This document shows positions 32,219 through 41,900 of a DNA stretch of 52,820 nt, one piece after another. Position numbers and translations under genes: made by a program. The notes below the pieces were generated by a model. That model was not told the origin of the DNA. It searched no databases and worked only from the letters and a program-made list of their open reading frames with translations. Source of the stretch: Streptomyces sp. ISL-43 (GTDB lineage Bacteria > Actinomycetota > Actinomycetes > Streptomycetales > Streptomycetaceae); contig NZ_JAGGOT010000065.1 in the NCBI RefSeq assembly GCF_018614195.1, positions 1-52,820 of the forward strand, read 5' to 3'. Numbering within the stretch: position 1 is the first letter of the stretch; each line of letters opens with the position of its first letter.

Positions 32219-32683
32219 ATGTGCATGTATGCACCGAAGGTGCGGCGTGACGTGTTCCTCGTGTGCTTCGATACGCGCCACCGGGTGGCGCTGCTCCGAG
32301 CCGGGCCGCCAGGCGCTGGTGGCCGCTGGGCTCTTCCTGCAGGGCGGCGATCCGACGGGGAGTCTCATGTCAGGGCAGCCCGGCGTCTTGCTTCCGTGGT
32401 GGCGCCGCTGGGTGGGGTGCATTTCGGGGGCCTGACGGGCAGGTTCAAGGCCGACACGGGCGGCGTGGGTGCCGGTCCTCACCGAAGTGAGGCCTGGATC
32501 TTCACTGTGCATCTCGGTCTCGCGTCCGCGCTTCCTCACGTACAGGGCAAGGCGGAGTTGCGCTGGGTCCCGTACCGACAGATTCCTCTAGAAGTACGGC
32601 ACCTGGGCATCCCGGATCTGGAGCTCTTCCTCGAGGGATACGTGGAGGGGTGGATCCCGGACGGCTGGATCACTCTGTGCTGA
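32219..32683 (+). CDS. NUDIX-like protein with degenerate box
   Basis: 154 residues from ATG at 32219; no ribosome site is visible, so it may be leaderless. The fold follows NUDIX proteins (KVRRDVFLVCFDTRHRVALL, GRWALPAG), but the box GRRSDGESHVRAARRLASVV keeps only the first Gly and Glu and Arg; the metal-binding Glu pair is gone. Hydrolase activity is doubtful, and a ligand-binding role is more likely. It ends GYVEGWIPDGWITLC; a relic of a similar tail lies at 48190-48245. It is preceded by an XRE gene. Confidence 0.65.
   Translation: MCMYAPKVRRDVFLVCFDTRHRVALLRAGPPGAGGRWALPAGRRSDGESHVRAARRLASVVAPLGGVHFGGLTGRFKADTGGVGAGPHRSEAWIFTVHLGLASALPHVQGKAELRWVPYRQIPLEVRHLGIPDLELFLEGYVEGWIPDGWITLC
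32221..32234. promoter_or_regulatory. Palindrome GTGCATGTATGCAC, copy 2
   Basis: A perfect 14-bp dyad starting at the third base of the NUDIX-like gene's ATG. A bound regulator here would block initiation. Confidence 0.5.
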
Positions 32684-32989
32684 ACGGACGAGCCGATGGT
32701 GCCGATCCGGAGGCTGCCTGCGCAGTCGTGTCATGAGAGGTGCGAAATCTTCCTCCGGTGCGGTCCTCCCCCGAAGGCGCCAAGCGCGAGGTAGGCGGTC
32801 ACGACTGAGAGTGAGGTCAGGGCTGCGAGGAGGTGGGGATAGCCGTCGATTGGGCCCGCGGCTCTTGGCGGGGTGTGTCGCTGTGACCAGCGCGGACGTC
32901 GTGTGTGACCTGCGTGGAATGTGCCCTTAGGTGCCGGGTGGTCTTGGAAATCTGCCCGTCTGCCGGGCGTACTGACCTATCGTCCGTGC
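32684..32989. other. 306-bp stretch without a supported gene
   Basis: Between the NUDIX-like and HEPN-like genes. No family-like frame and no strong hairpin. It presumably contains the promoter of the next gene. Confidence 0.35.
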
Positions 32990-33935
32990 ATGGAGTCACC
33001 CATCTCGTCCGAGTATCTGACCTCCGGCGCCCGGGACTTCGCGCGTCTGGCCATAGACGCGCATGCCCGCGGGGGAGGCCGAGGTCTTCCTCCTGGAGGC
33101 GGGAGTCAGCATCGAGCGTTTGGCCAAGGCTGCGCTTGCCCGGGTGAACCCGGTCCTGCTCGTGGAACTGTCCAGCCGGCAGGACGATGCTCTGCTGCAC
33201 CTGGCCGGCGCTACATCCTTGCCCAAGAAGCTCCGCACGGTCGGCGCCCAGGGAGCCATCGACCGACTGCGGAAGATGGAGGTGCTGCCGGTGAAGGACG
33301 AGGAGCTGGATACCCTCATCCAGCTCCGCAACGGTGTCGCACACCTGGGCACCAGCGTGCCGGAGGACTTCCTGGAGCCGTTCGTCGAGGCAGTCTGTCT
33401 GCTGCTCAACCACATGGATCTGGACCATGCAGAGTTCTGGGGTCACTGGTCTGACCTGGTGCGCGTGGTGCTCGATGACCGTGCCGATCGGCTCCAGAAG
33501 AGCGTTCGGCTTCGTCTGCAGCAGGCGTCCTCGCGGGCCCGGGCCAGATTCACGGACATGCCGGAGGGGACTTCGGACCGCTTGGCGTCGCTCGTCGCGC
33601 AGCGCGGGCTCGTGGTTGTGGAGGTCGATCAGGCGGGCGGCCCTCTCTTCCAGGCGCTGACGAGATGCCCGGCCTGCCAGACCGAAGCGGCTGCCCTGTT
33701 TCTGCGGGCCACGACCACCGCCCTGCTGTTCGACCTGGAACTGGCGGCTGAGGGGTTGTGGTGCGATCTGTGCCAGCTGCACCTGGCAACCACGGAAGAA
33801 GTGGGTCTGGCTGGGCTTCCCACCTCAGCCCGGTACACGGCTGAGGACCTGATCCAGATTGGCCTCCAGGGCAGCGTAGCGGCGATGGATGTCGTCTCGT
33901 ACGCCATGCGGCGTCTGCCCGAAGACAGTTTCTGA
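32990..33935 (+). pseudogene. HEPN-like protein gene with a frameshift near the start
   Basis: The first 28 codons from ATG 32990 (MESPISSEYLTSGARDFARL and onward) are in one frame. From GEAEVFLLEAGVSIERLAKA on, the protein is in another (open from ATG 33063, 290 residues). The switch is at a run of five G (33071-33075); four G would fuse them as AHARGEAEVF. HEPN features: an early acidic helix (LLEAGVSIERLAK) and RNGVAH (R-x4-H, ~residues 88-93 of the second frame). The C-terminal half has CPAC and CDLC pairs, like a zinc ribbon. It may be a frameshift mutation, or translation may start at 33063, which lacks a ribosome site. Confidence 0.6.
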
Positions 33936-33990
33936 CATCGAGCCTGTCCCCATGGGGAGGTCTGGCCGCACGGTCGTGCTGGAGGAGGAA

Positions 33991-34036
33991 ACCACAAGGC
34001 GGTCGGCCGGGAGACCCAGGCCGAGCGCCTTGTGGT
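33991..34036. terminator. 18-bp hairpin between convergent genes
   Basis: 33991-34008 pairs with 34019-34036 with one mismatch. It lies between stops at 33935 (+) and 34051 (-). Confidence 0.8.
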
Positions 34037-34050
34037 GGTTGGTGGTGGGG

Positions 34051-37000
34051 CTACGGGGAGTACGGCAGGTTCGCCGCGGTCAACGTGGGAATGCTCCAGC
34101 GCTGGGCCGGGGTGCCGTTGCAAGCGACCAGCATGAAGGTGGTTCCCCAGGTTCGGCTTGCCCAGGGGACGTCCAGGCACATGTTCGCCTGCGGGTTGTA
34201 GAGGCTGCCGTCAGCGCGTAGGAGCCACTGCTGGCCGCCCTGACCCTTGCAGCTCGAGAAGACGACCGGGGTACCGGACGCCGTCTGGTTGCCGTCGGCT
34301 GAGACGCACTGTCCGTTCAGGGTGATGGTGCCGGCGGCATTGATGTCGAACTGCTGGGCCGGTGTGCCGTTGCAGCCGTGCAGTGCGGGGCGCTGGCCGT
34401 CGGCGGTGTTGTTGTTCGGGGCGTCTATACAGACATCCGGCGATGCGGCGAACCGGATCGGGACGTTGGACGCCGTCATGGAGGGAACGTAGTCCTGGTA
34501 GACGGACAGGTTCGCAATGCCGCCGCTGAGCCAGTTCGCCGGCTTGCTCTGGTACTTTTCGCGGCCGAGGATCAGTCGGCCGCTGGGTGCCGGGCTGGTG
34601 GTCGCGGAGTGGTGGCCGCTGGAGGCCAGAGCGCCGTTGACGTAGAGGCTCATCGCTCCGGTCGTGGCGTTGTACGTGGCGGTGAGCTGGGTCCACTTGC
34701 CCTTGTCGACGGCGTTCGCTGCAGTGACCGCGGCGTTGTGGTCATAAGGCCAGGCGTCGTCGTCACCACGGGCGATGGCGAAGCGCCAGTCGGTGCCGTC
34801 GGACCAGATCTTGAAGCTGCTCGCGTGCACCATGTCCTGGCTGACGATGGTGTCCTCGGCCTCGTTGGCCTTCGCCCAGGTGCTGATGGTGAAGGACTTC
34901 CGGGTGTCGACGACCTTGGCCGGACCGGTGACCACCGACGAGACCGTCTTGTCGAAGGATCCGACCGGACGGTCCCGGCCGTCCAAGCGATCCGTCGGGT
35001 ACGTGACACCCGAAGCGGTGGTCGTGTTGGAGACCCCCTCGGAGTTCACCGCGGGAATCGCCTTGGAGTTGCCGTCGAGCCGCCATTCGATCGTCGGGGC
35101 CCGCCCGGTGGCACGGGCCTCGCGCTCGACGAAGCCCGTCACCGTACGGATGCCCGAGACGGGAGCGCTCGCCGTCCCGGACCAGGCGTACAGCACTCCG
35201 GCCTTGTCCTGTGCCCAGAGGTCCGGGATGCCGTCGTCGGTCAGATCTCCGTCCGAGCCCACCCGCGGGTAGTCGACGCCCTTGATGCCTGAGTGGATCC
35301 GGGTGGACGGCTGCTTGCTCAGGCCGGTCACCACGATGAGTGCGGGACCGGTGGGGTCATTGGGATCGATGGGGCGCGAGGCCGTCTTCATGTCGTACTG
35401 GAAGACGTCTCCGGTGGTTCGGTTGCGCACCCAGAGGGCCGGCGCGGTGTCGGTCGTGGCGCCGATGCGCAAGGCGTTGCCCGGGACGATCAGGTCCTTG
35501 TCGTCCCAGGGGCTGCTGTCGTCGACCAGGGTGGGTTCGCCGAGCTTCTGATTGGAGCGCACCGGGTAGAACCAGAGCTTGCCTGCTTCCACCGCGAGGG
35601 CTCCGGTGGCGTCCGTGACGGTTCGGCTGGGCGTACGGGTGGTCCTGGCCGGGCCCGTCATGGTGATCTGGCTCGAGTACTCCCAGGAGATGACGTTGTG
35701 GTAGCCCGCGCAGGAAGGGGTGTAGGTGCTCTCCTTGCAGGCCGGCTTTGCGATCGATTCCTTCGTGCTCAGGTCGAACGTGCCGGGGTTGGTGAGGTTG
35801 TTGTCGTAGGAGAAGAGGTCCGTGCCTCCGAGACCCCCGATGGTGGTCGGCTCCTGGTGGACGAAGAGGTCGTCCACGTTGCGGCCCGGGTCGCGGGAGC
35901 CGCGGTGGGACGTCCGATAGTCCTTCCACGTCGTACCGGCACCCGTCTCCGGCCCCTGGAGGGCGGTGGCGGTGGTGCCGCTGGGGATCATGCTGGCCGC
36001 GGTTCCGTCGCTGGCGCGTCCGTAGGCGATCAGGTTCCCCGCACTGTCCGGGAGCAGGATGTCGGGGCGGGCGTCGCCGCTGGTGTCGCCGAAAGCGACC
36101 GGGCCCGGCTTCCACGGCACGTAGAAGGCGTACGAGTGGGTCTGTGAGGCGTTGCCGGCCTCGTCGAGGACCCGTGCGTAGACGATGTTGGTGCCCCAGT
36201 GGGTGGGCTTGACGCTGATGCCCGTGAGGGAGAGCGGGCTGCCGCACTTCTGGGTTGCATCGGCGAGTTGCGGATCGAAGCCGAACTCGACGCAGGCCAG
36301 ACCGGAACGGCGTAGACCTGTGCCGGGGCTGGCGTCGGAGGCGACGACGGGGATGGTGCCGGTGTCGCCGAGACCGAGCTTGGTGGTCTGCCCGTTGCCT
36401 GACGGCGGGAATTGTTTGGTCAGGTCGGTGACCTTCCCGAACTGCATGACTGGCGGGGTGAGGTCCACCGCGAAGTGGCAGGTGGTGCTGGAGGGGCCGC
36501 GGAGCAGTCCGTCGTCTCCCCGGGTGGCCCAGGCGTAGTTGTGTCCGTCCTTCAGAGTGCCGTAGGGCGTTGTGTACCGTGCCTCGCTGCCCGTTCCCAC
36601 GAAGCCCGACCAGCCCTGCTGTGCTGTCGCGGAGTCGGTCGTGTCGAAGAGGTCCACCCATTGGGTCAGCTGTCCCTGGTTGGGGCTCTTGACGGTGGAA
36701 GCGAGGGTGACGTTGCTCGTGGTGATCCACCCGTACTGGGCCTCGGCCACATTGCCGCAGGCCTGCGTGTCACCGGCGACCACGCGGCGCGGCCCTGGGA
36801 TGGTGTGCGGGTTCTCCGGGGCCAGGGGCGGGAAGTCGTACTGTGTGCTCAGCGTCGCGTTGTACGAGAACCGCTTGAAAGCGATCTTGCTTCCGGAGCC
36901 TTCCGGCCCTCGCAGAGCGAAGGCGAGCGGCTTGCTGGTGTCGCGGATCGCGTCACGCATCGTGTTGGTGACGTTGAAGTCCACGGGGACGTCATCGGCG

Positions 37001-38412
37001 CAGCCGGAGCTGCCGTTGCCGGGGACGTCCTGGGCGGCGATCCACTCCCGGATCTCGTGGTTGTTCCAGGACACGGAACTGTCGAACTCCCGGGCCCGGT
37101 AGACGTCCACGGAGTACTTGTTCGTGCACGACCAGTCGGAGGAGATGTACTGGCTCACGCGCAGGTTGGCGTAGTTGATGGTCGCGCCGGAGTACCCGTT
37201 GACGGCGAACTCGTACAACGCGCGCTCGATGCCCTTCTGGGTCTCCCAGCCCTGGTAGCCGACACCCGGACGGTCGCGTTCGGACGAACCGGTCCGGTCG
37301 AAGTTGCCGGTCCCGGGCCAGGCACTGCCGACCCAGGCATGGTGCTGCTTGCCGCGGGCGTCGGCGGACCAGGCGGGGTCCACGTAGATCGGGTAGCTGG
37401 TGTTCGCACCGTCGAGTAGATCCGGGCTCGGCGCGAGCGCGATGGCACCGGTGGCCTGCGTGTCCGACCCGGTGACCTCGGCCCGGGTGACGGGGATGCT
37501 CGCCACGGTGGCACCCGCACCGGGCCCCTCAGCACTGCTCAGGCCATTCCGGGAGCTTTCCTCCTCGGAGGTCGTTTCCGCTGGCGCCTCGAGATCCGCG
37601 TACTTGGCCCCTCGTGTGGCCGGCTGAAGGGCTTCCTTCGCGGACCACATGAGCGGCGCTGGCGCCCGGAAGGCGACGTCCTCGCCGCTCGCCGCCTTGA
37701 GGCTGCCGTCCTCGCCCTTCGACAGGGTCAAACCTTTGGTCGTGGCGGGGAAGACCAGGTTGTGCACGGCAGGGTTTGCGGCCGCGGTCGGGGTGCGAAG
37801 GATCAGGACCGTGGTGTAGCCGCCCCACTTGGTGGCGGTCACCTGGAGATCGGTGTCGACGGCGACGTTCTCGAAGAGCGCGCCGTTACCGGTGAGCTTC
37901 GGTGTGGGCAGCGCACCCGGGAACGGTGAGGACACCGACAGCTGCTTGCCGTCTTCGGTGGTCATGGTGGCGAGCGGTCCCGTGCCGCCGCCGGAGATGG
38001 CCAATCCGGAACTCGACACCTTCGGTACGACCGTGCCGTCCGCCCCCACGGTCAGCGTGTCGTCCAGCGCGACCCATTCGCCGCCGTCCTGCTTGTTCTT
38101 CGTCCGCTCCGGCAGCAGGCTCTGCTCGGTGCGCAGCTTGCCTTCCGGCGTCACCAGGGTCGTGGAGTACTCCGTGGTGAGCTCGGGCACAGGCACCTCC
38201 TCACCGGTTCTCACCGCTTCCTCACGTGCCTTCTCGGCGGGCGTGAGGACAGCGGGATCGGGTGCGGCGGTGCTGCTGCCCGTAAGGGGCGGCTGGGTGG
38301 CTGCCTGCGCGGCGTACGGCGCGGACATGAGCATAGCCGTCGAAAGGACCAAAGCCGCCATGGCCGAATTTGGACGGTACATGGCAATCCGCTGCTTCAG
38401 TAGGATCCGCAT
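34051..38412 (-). CDS. Secreted FG-GAP / LamG / ricin-lectin giant, copy 1
   Basis: About 1453 residues from ATG at 38412 (38382 also possible). A signal peptide is clear (SAMAALVLSTAMLMSAPYAA). Then come a propeptide-like domain (GGEWVALDDTLTV), a DNRLRE-like beta domain (~380-560), an Ig-like stretch, FG-GAP/VCBS repeats (GDTSGDARPDILLPDSAGNL; LTDDGIPDLWAQD), a LamG domain (~1150-1300; SFTISTWAKANEAEDTIVSQ), and a C-terminal ricin-B lectin (CNGTPAQQFDINAAG; QQWLLRADGSLYN). It is divergent from the RHS toxin and shares its lectin type, so it may act with it at the cell surface. It is paralogous to the 48315-52544 protein. No protease or hydrolase motif is seen. Confidence 0.85.
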   Translation of the reverse strand: MRILLKQRIAMYRPNSAMAALVLSTAMLMSAPYAAQAATQPPLTGSSTAAPDPAVLTPAEKAREEAVRTGEEVPVPELTTEYSTTLVTPEGKLRTEQSLLPERTKNKQDGGEWVALDDTLTVGADGTVVPKVSSSGLAISGGGTGPLATMTTEDGKQLSVSSPFPGALPTPKLTGNGALFENVAVDTDLQVTATKWGGYTTVLILRTPTAAANPAVHNLVFPATTKGLTLSKGEDGSLKAASGEDVAFRAPAPLMWSAKEALQPATRGAKYADLEAPAETTSEEESSRNGLSSAEGPGAGATVASIPVTRAEVTGSDTQATGAIALAPSPDLLDGANTSYPIYVDPAWSADARGKQHHAWVGSAWPGTGNFDRTGSSERDRPGVGYQGWETQKGIERALYEFAVNGYSGATINYANLRVSQYISSDWSCTNKYSVDVYRAREFDSSVSWNNHEIREWIAAQDVPGNGSSGCADDVPVDFNVTNTMRDAIRDTSKPLAFALRGPEGSGSKIAFKRFSYNATLSTQYDFPPLAPENPHTIPGPRRVVAGDTQACGNVAEAQYGWITTSNVTLASTVKSPNQGQLTQWVDLFDTTDSATAQQGWSGFVGTGSEARYTTPYGTLKDGHNYAWATRGDDGLLRGPSSTTCHFAVDLTPPVMQFGKVTDLTKQFPPSGNGQTTKLGLGDTGTIPVVASDASPGTGLRRSGLACVEFGFDPQLADATQKCGSPLSLTGISVKPTHWGTNIVYARVLDEAGNASQTHSYAFYVPWKPGPVAFGDTSGDARPDILLPDSAGNLIAYGRASDGTAASMIPSGTTATALQGPETGAGTTWKDYRTSHRGSRDPGRNVDDLFVHQEPTTIGGLGGTDLFSYDNNLTNPGTFDLSTKESIAKPACKESTYTPSCAGYHNVISWEYSSQITMTGPARTTRTPSRTVTDATGALAVEAGKLWFYPVRSNQKLGEPTLVDDSSPWDDKDLIVPGNALRIGATTDTAPALWVRNRTTGDVFQYDMKTASRPIDPNDPTGPALIVVTGLSKQPSTRIHSGIKGVDYPRVGSDGDLTDDGIPDLWAQDKAGVLYAWSGTASAPVSGIRTVTGFVEREARATGRAPTIEWRLDGNSKAIPAVNSEGVSNTTTASGVTYPTDRLDGRDRPVGSFDKTVSSVVTGPAKVVDTRKSFTISTWAKANEAEDTIVSQDMVHASSFKIWSDGTDWRFAIARGDDDAWPYDHNAAVTAANAVDKGKWTQLTATYNATTGAMSLYVNGALASSGHHSATTSPAPSGRLILGREKYQSKPANWLSGGIANLSVYQDYVPSMTASNVPIRFAASPDVCIDAPNNNTADGQRPALHGCNGTPAQQFDINAAGTITLNGQCVSADGNQTASGTPVVFSSCKGQGGQQWLLRADGSLYNPQANMCLDVPWASRTWGTTFMLVACNGTPAQRWSIPTLTAANLPYSP

Positions 38413-38934
38413 GGTGGGTCTTGGTGCATTTCTCACGATTGCGAACTCCCCCCATTTCCTGTGCGCCTCCGCACAATTTCGCGCAGAGATCCGGAGCACT
38501 CTGACAGGAACGCGACTGTCCAGCAACCTGTAAAGGGAATCTTCCACCCCTCATGCATGAAATGCCGCAGAGTGCTGCAAAGCAGCATCGAAAAGCAATC
38601 GGCATGTTCGGGCCGCCTTGGCTGAAATTGCCACTACGGATCCCCTGTGCCTGCCGGTGTGGGGCGCTGGCCTGGTCGAGGTTGCCCTGAGGTGCCTAGG
38701 GTCAGTATGCCGTCAACGCCCGACGGGGCATTCGATCGGGAGGTTGTGGATTTCGGCCGTTCGCGCCTTCCGGGGGAGGGTGCGAGAGTCAAAATTCCAC
38801 CATCTGGTGTGACGTAAAACACGTCACGATCCAAATATCTGTTGGGCTTGAGGTTGGGGATGCAGGTAAATTCCCTTCGATTAAGCCGTTGATCGTCAAA
38901 GATCGCGGCCGTCTCAGCTTCAGGGGGAATCGCG
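38413..38934. promoter_or_regulatory. 522-bp divergent promoter region of the toxin locus
   Basis: Separates the LamG/ricin and RHS genes. It is clearly AT-richer than its surroundings at 38500-38640 and 38790-38910. It contains the inverted repeat GTGACG-TAAAACA-CGTCAC at 38809-38827, about 110 nt before the RHS start. It is probably a shared control region. Confidence 0.5.
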
Positions 38935-41900
38935 ATGCCATCCTTTGGTATGCGCAGACGTCGTCGCAAATATCGGATACGGGTGTCTGTTCCGATCGTT
39001 CTAGCCCTTACAGGGTCATTGCTCTCCGTGCCTATCGGGCAGGCGCTGCCGGACGAACCGGACTTCAGCAAGGTATGGGAGCCTCCGCAGACGCCACTTC
39101 CGGAAACCGCCTCGCTGGGGGTGACGGCTGCCAGTGCGGAGGGAAAGGTCGAACCGCCTTACCCGGTTCCTGAGCGTCTGGAGCCAGGGCAGGTGCCCGC
39201 CGAGCGACCGGCGCAGATTGGAGAGGCGGATCTGGCATCGGCACGGCCCGGAGTTCCCGCCCAGGCAGGCGATCTACCGGTGTGGATTGCACCTACCGGC
39301 GCGGAGGGTCAGGCCGGGACCACTGTGACGGTCCTTCGAGGAGCTACGCACTCCACTGAGGGAGCGGGAGTCCACGGTGAGCTGCTGACACTCTCGGCGT
39401 CGCAGCAGGGCACCGGTAGCGCGGCCAGCAGCGTTTCCACCCGCGTCTCTCTCGATATGGGTGCCCTGCAGGGTTCCACGGACGGGGAGTTCGTCTCGCG
39501 CGGCCGTCTGGTGGCACTACCCTCGTGCGCCGCACTTACTCCGGAACGCGCCGAGTGTCGCGAACGCACGCCCGTGGCGATGGACTACGACAAGGTCACC
39601 GGCCGCGTCAGCGCAGTCGTTGCCGTCCCACTAGTGGGCCAATCGGTTCTGACACCGATGGCCAAGCAGTCCGGGAAACTGGCGGGATCGGCATCACCTC
39701 TTCCGCCCGCCGCACCCGTGCAGGGCATCGTGCTCGCCGCCGAATCCAGCCCCTCGGGCGGCGGCGGCTCATATACGGCCACTTCGTTGGCCTCCTCCTC
39801 CGGCTGGGCAACCGGGGCTGCCGCCGGCTCGATGATGTACAGCTACCCCATTGAGATGCCACCAGCCCTCGGAGGCGTGGCACCCGGTGTAAGTCTGGGC
39901 TACAACTCATCCTCGGTGGACGGTCGTACGTCCGCGACGAACTCCCAGGCTTCGTGGGTCGGTGACGGCTGGGACTACAACCCCGGTTACATCGAGCGGA
40001 CTTTCAAGCTGTGCGACAAGAACGGCATCGACAACTCGGGCGACTTGTGCTGGAGCGGTTTCAACGCCACCGTCTCGGCGGGCTCCCACAGTGGGCAGCT
40101 CGTCCGGGACGACAGCCAGGGCACGTCCGGAGCCACCACTGATGCTGCCACGGGCACGTGGCGCCTCAAGGGGGACGACGGCAGCAAGATCGAGTTCGGC
40201 TCCGGTGCCGCCAACGGCGTCCAGGGTGGCGGCTACGCCAAGATGACGGATAGCTCCGGAACAATCTTCTACTTCGGCGTCAACCACCTGCCCGGCGGCG
40301 ACAAGTCCGACCCGGCAACCAACTCCGTCTCCAGCGTCCCGGTCTACTCGCCGAAGAGCGGAGACCCTTGCTACGACAGTTCCAAGGGCAAGGCCTCGTA
40401 CTGCAAGATGTGGCAGCGCCTCTCCCTCGACTACGTCGTGGACCCGAACGGCAACCTCACCACATACACCTGGGCTCCCGAGACCAACTGGTACGAGCGT
40501 GGTGGCGCTCAGAACGCGGGAACTGGTAGCCGCACGGAGTACACGCGCGCGACGACCGTCCACAAGATCGCCTATGGGCAGCGGCTCAGCGAGCAGATCG
40601 CGGCCAAGGGCGCGCTCGAGCCGGCCTCCCGAGTGACCTTCGGCACGGACGAGCGCTGCGACCAAGAGGTCTGTGATGCGGCCAAGCGTACGGCGGCCAA
40701 CCAGGTCAACTGGCCAGACGTACCCATCGACCAGGAGTGCAAGGAGACCGGGACCTGCACCACCTACAGCCCGACCTACTTCACCACCAAGCGTCTGTCG
40801 GACATCACCACTGAGGTTCGAATCAACAAGGCCTGGAAGGCCATCGACCACTACGAACTCAAGCACTCTTTCCCTTCCCCGTCGGACGCCACCAGCCAGA
40901 AGGTCCTGTGGCTGGACTCCGTGCTGCGCACAGGCAAGGCCGAGTCGCCGGCCGTACCCCTGAAGCCGGTCACCTTCACGCCCGTCATGCTTCCGAACCG
41001 GGTTGATGGCACGGATCTGGTGCCGGCCCCACCACTCATGAACCGCGCGCGCATCCAGCAGATCAAGACGGAGACCGGCGCCGTCCTCAATGTGGACTAC
41101 AACCTCCCGGGCTGCTCCCGCATCAACAAGGTGATGCCGGCCGCGGAAGACAACAACACCATGGCCTGCTACCCGGTCCGGTGGTCCCCGAAGGGCTCGT
41201 TTGTCGACGCGGATCCGGTCCTGGACTGGTTCAACCACTACACGGTCAAATCCGTGACGGAGAATGACACCACCACGGACGCGCCGCGGAAGACCACCAA
41301 CTACACCTACGGTCCCGCCGCATGGCACCGGGACGACAGTGAGTTCACTGAGGCCAACGCCCGCACCTGGGGAGACTTCCGCGGCTTCACCACCGTGACC
41401 TCCACCGTGGGCAGTGGCACGGACGGCCCACGCTCACAGTCCCGCACCACGTACCGGCCCGGCATGGACGGCGACAAACGGAAGAACGGAGGCACTCGCA
41501 GCGTTCACCTGACCGATGCGCTAGGCCAGGACGTCACCGACGTGGATTGGCTGAGCGGTGCGGTCCTCCAGACCGAGACTTTCGATCAGGCGGACGGCAC
41601 CGTCACCGCCCGGACGGTGAACAGCTCCTTGCGCGAGATCGAGACGGCGAGACACACCGTCGGAAATAGCTTGCCCGACCTTGTGGCCAGATACGCCGCC
41701 ACTTCGACCACGGCCACCAGCCAGGAGCGCAAGGCTGACGGGACCTGGAGGACTCGTACCCTCACCACGAAGTCCGATGAGACCCACAACAACCGTGTGA
41801 AGAGTGCCCTCGATCAGGCAGACGGCCTGCCGGACCTGTGCACGCGCACCGAGTACGCGACAGGACCGGACGCCCAGCGCAACGACCTCATCTCCGAAAC

